Shown here: positions 30,936-32,534 of the stretch, piece by piece
Numbering within the stretch: position 1 is the first letter of the stretch
How the letters are laid out: the number at the start of each line of letters is the position of its first letter
Source of the DNA: an uncultured Clostridia bacterium
GTDB lineage: Bacteria > Bacillota > Clostridia > Oscillospirales > CAG-272
Direction of reading: 5' to 3'
DNA: 32,534 nucleotides
NCBI GenBank assembly: GCA_947625805.1
Contig: CANQPT010000018.1
Coordinates: 1 to 32,534 of the forward strand
Translations under genes and position numbers: made by a program
Notes under the pieces: generated by a model
Told to the model about the DNA's origin: nothing
The model's input: only the letters and a program-made list of their open reading frames with translations
The model's database searches: none

Positions 30936-31631
30936 TTATTGGTCTTCAAAAGTAAAATGAATTGCGACCAGTCCGAATCGGCGGATCGCCATGGCGTTGC
31001 AGATGAGGGCGAACGTTTTCGGCGGAACAACCGTGCTGTCGGCGAGATCACCGACCGTCAGATGTTTTGTGCCAAGATATAAATCTTTGGCCGCACAGAG
31101 CAGCGTGTAGGTATCCTCGCTGCAATGAGGGATTTTAACGGCAGTCAAATCAATCTCGTTCCTCTGCACATTCCGCTTTGCCACCAGCCATAATCGGTGG
31201 TCAGCAGTCAGCAGATACAGAGCCGCCATGAGCGCATCATTCTTTCGGTTCAGCTTTTGAACCGCATCGGTAAAGGCGATTCGGTGTTTCTCGCTTCGGT
31301 AATCCATTGGGTGTTCCTCGCTTTCTGTAAGGTGTTTTTCCAACCGCCGGATAAGCGGCGGGTATCGAATGGCAGACATGGTTTCGATGAGCGCCTCCCG
31401 TCGGGAGGCGGCTCCGGCTGCGATTCGCTCTCCTACGCAGTCGCAACGGTCGAGGGAGTATTTTTTTCTTCCTCTGCCGGTGTAATGGGGACAGTAGGCG
31501 CAGTCGCAATCCTTTGCCGTATACTCGAATTCCCGCAGAACCATAACGCCGTGACCTCTCGGTGTGAAATTTGGTATTGCCTGCATCATTTTTTCTATCT
31601 CCCGTCCGGGAGCTGTTTGTGTAAATAGCAT
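30936..31631 (-). CDS. Cys-rich ICE protein, probably two fused ORFs
   Basis: A 231-aa protein that I do not recognise by family name. The N-terminal half has a cysteine cluster (CDCAYCPHYTGRGRKKYSLD, RCDC) that may bind zinc. The C-terminal half (MDYRSEKHRIAFTDAVQKLN, YTLLCAAKDLYLGTKHLTVG, PPKTFALICNAMAIRRFGL) reads like a separate ICE protein, and its Met at 31307 is preceded by GAAAGCGAGG with 7 nt spacing. So it may be a fusion or may have an internal start. It is the first gene of the right-to-left set. Confidence 0.7.
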   Translation of the reverse strand: MLFTQTAPGREIEKMMQAIPNFTPRGHGVMVLREFEYTAKDCDCAYCPHYTGRGRKKYSLDRCDCVGERIAAGAASRREALIETMSAIRYPPLIRRLEKHLTESEEHPMDYRSEKHRIAFTDAVQKLNRKNDALMAALYLLTADHRLWLVAKRNVQRNEIDLTAVKIPHCSEDTYTLLCAAKDLYLGTKHLTVGDLADSTVVPPKTFALICNAMAIRRFGLVAIHFTFEDQ

Positions 31632-31660
31632 GGTGGTGTTCCTTCTGATTTGAATTTGGG

Positions 31661-31713
31661 AAAATAAAAAAAACCAACCGTTTTGGACGCTTCATGCGCC
31701 GTAAAACGATTGG
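31661..31713 (-). terminator. Terminator near the right end
   Basis: Minus strand: CCAATCGTTTT (31703-31713) pairs with AAAACGGTTGG (31674-31684), with further inner pairing, followed by TTTTTTTTATTTT. It would stop transcription entering from the right before the Cys-rich gene, but leaves only about 30 nt for a promoter. Confidence 0.8.
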
Positions 31714-31848
31714 CTTTTGGTTTCGGACAGGATTTATCCCACCCGAATTTTATTCATTTTTCTGTTGTGTCGGTTCGAATCCTGGCTGTCTTTGATTTTG
31801 GCCTTTTGGCATCTATAAAACGATCTTGTTTTTTCGACCCCCTAAAAT

Positions 31849-31882
31849 GCGAAAAAAGCCCGATTCTACCGGACTTTTTCGC
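31849..31882 (-). terminator. Rho-independent terminator downstream of the tRNA-Leu 3' part
   Basis: Minus strand: GCGAAAAAGTCCGG pairs with the following TCGGGCTTTTTTCGC around a short AGAA loop and ends in a T-rich arm. It lies 27 nt after the tRNA CCA end and is probably the tRNA's natural terminator. Confidence 0.8.
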
Positions 31883-31908
31883 TGGGCATCTTTTTTGTTA
31901 CCCTTTTT

Positions 31909-31963
31909 TGGTGCCGGTGGCGGGACTTGAACCCGCACGCCATCGCTGGCAATGGATTTTGAG
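31909..31963 (-). pseudogene. 3' part of tRNA-Leu(CAA), likely attachment site
   Basis: On the minus strand the sequence holds an anticodon loop CTCAAAA (anticodon CAA) with the 3' anticodon stem TCCAT, a long variable arm (TGCCAGCGATGGC), the T arm GCGGGTTCAAGTCCCGC, the acceptor strand CACCGGC and an encoded CCA. The expected 5' half (beginning GCCGGTG, with D arm and an ATGGA stem) is absent; other DNA joins at the anticodon loop. This is the usual scar where an integrase recombines in a tRNA gene. Confidence 0.8.
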
Positions 31964-32249
31964 TTTTACAGTCCGCACCGAAGCAACCGTCCTTTGGATG
32001 AACTTAGTGGAACTTGCTACCCTCAAAAAAGCCCGTAATATCAAGGCTTTTGCCCGCCTGACGCCGAAAATCCCGATCCCGCAAGGGTTTTCAAGAATCA
32101 CCGTTTTGACACTCAAAAAAGAAATTGGATGTCCATCGGAGGGACATTTCTGCAAAATCTAATCTGTGAAATGTAACCAGGGGGTCGAGCCCCAATGCAG
32201 CGTTTGCCACTGCCATTGACAATTCATTTTTACTGATAGGAGAATCACA

Positions 32250-32507
32250 ATGTCTACGAGAATCGAATATGAAACCAAGCTGCGCGATTACCCAGATCTT
32301 TTGACTGTCAAAGAGCTGCCGCCTATACTGGGTGGTATTTGCGACCGAACTGCCTTTGAATTGATTCACGAAAACAAAATCAAATATTTTCGCATTGGGA
32401 ATAAATACTTGATTCCAAAAGCGTACTTGATTGACTTTATGATGAGCGAGGATTTCGCGCTTTGCCTCGTCGCGCTCGGCCTGGGTGGTGAACAGACTAT
32501 CGACTGA
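32250..32507 (+). CDS. xis: Excisionase-family (HTH_17) DNA-binding protein
   Basis: An 85-aa protein with a winged-helix excisionase pattern: LLTVKELPPILGGICDRTAF, FELIHENKIKYFRIGNKYLI and PKAYLIDFM, as in Tn916-type Xis. Such proteins bend att DNA and direct the integrase towards excision. AGGAG is 7 nt before the ATG. It is transcribed opposite to the transfer genes, and a tyrosine integrase gene would be expected just to its right, outside the window. Confidence 0.8.
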   Translation: MSTRIEYETKLRDYPDLLTVKELPPILGGICDRTAFELIHENKIKYFRIGNKYLIPKAYLIDFMMSEDFALCLVALGLGGEQTID

Positions 32508-32534
32508 GAGAAGATTTGCTGCGCTGCTTTTCGC

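Larger units (their letters stand above)
31714..32249. other. Right junction region without protein genes
   Basis: About 535 nt holding a tRNA terminator and tRNA-Leu fragment (listed separately), and a 10-nt inverted repeat AGGGGGTCGA (31834-31843 on minus, 32179-32188 on plus). Open frames across the tRNA fragment, such as one giving PVAGLEPARHRWQW, are translations of the tRNA and not genes. Confidence 0.5.

Noticed and set aside
30866-31051. 61-aa minus-strand frame overlapping the end of the Cys-rich gene
   Set aside because: The C-terminal part looks somewhat protein-like, but there is no RBS at its start and it overlaps the better-supported frame.
31683-32162. Protein frames across the tRNA fragment
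   Set aside because: Peptides such as PVAGLEPARHRWQW and RAGSSPATGTKKG are typical mistranslations of a tRNA T arm and acceptor end.
1-32534. CRISPR array
   Set aside because: No regularly spaced direct repeats of 25-40 bp with unique spacers are seen. The repeats present are protein-domain repeats and the two-copy palindrome.

Overview
The window is most of an integrative and conjugative element (ICE) from a Gram-positive gut-type member of the Clostridia, probably close to Ruminococcaceae/Oscillospiraceae. Evidence: AGGAGG ribosome binding sites, TTG and GTG starts, a class B sortase with a Cna-B/VaFE wall-anchored protein, a SpoVG homologue, and the gene set of Tn1549-like elements (VirD4, VirB4, PrgI/VirB3, VirB6-like, DUF3852, MobP-type relaxase, DUF3991/Toprim primase). 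The organism is inferred, not proven. Almost all genes are on the minus strand, so the element reads from right (about 31.6 kb) to left (about 0.4 kb).

In transcription order: (1) 31.6-26.3 kb, an early accessory block: a Cys-rich protein, DUF4314, ribbon-helix-helix (RHH) proteins, a cytosine methyltransferase remnant, a DUF1281/LPD28-like protein, a conserved unknown, a DUF3789-type membrane peptide, a Dam-like adenine methylase and two AbrB-like proteins; (2) 26.3-18.1 kb, SpoVG, a CAP-domain lipoprotein, a 1687-aa surface protein with a cysteine-peptidase-like head, a deoxyribosyltransferase-like protein, a VirB2-like and a VirB6-like protein; (3) 18.1-16.6 kb, a HipB/HipA-like cassette with its own promoter, operator and terminator, set inside the transfer operon; (4) 16.6-12.7 kb, a small acidic protein, VirB3/PrgI, a TrsD-like protein, sortase and VirB4; (5) 12.7-8.0 kb, small or unknown genes plus an amidoligase/gamma-glutamylcyclotransferase pair; (6) 8.0-4.95 kb, a probable oriT, a relaxosome protein and a relaxase with Sel1 repeats; (7) 3.5-4.9 kb, an AbiEi/AbiEii abortive infection module on the plus strand; (8) 3.4-0.4 kb, primase, VirD4 and a winged-helix protein. 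At the right edge lie the 3' part of a tRNA-Leu(CAA) with its terminator and an excisionase-like gene on the plus strand, which suggests an attachment site and the start of a second module or element.

The most unusual observations are: a common C-terminal ending (acidic stretch, then a short hydrophobic tip ending in M or L) on about ten otherwise unrelated proteins; a roughly 106-bp palindromic repeat inserted in frame inside the relaxase Sel1 region, with a second intergenic copy that shows a compensatory base-pair change; a methylase that seems to start at AUC; a sortase whose good RBS/ATG is out of frame with its membrane anchor; and two toxin-antitoxin-like cassettes whose operators lie on or between the promoter boxes.
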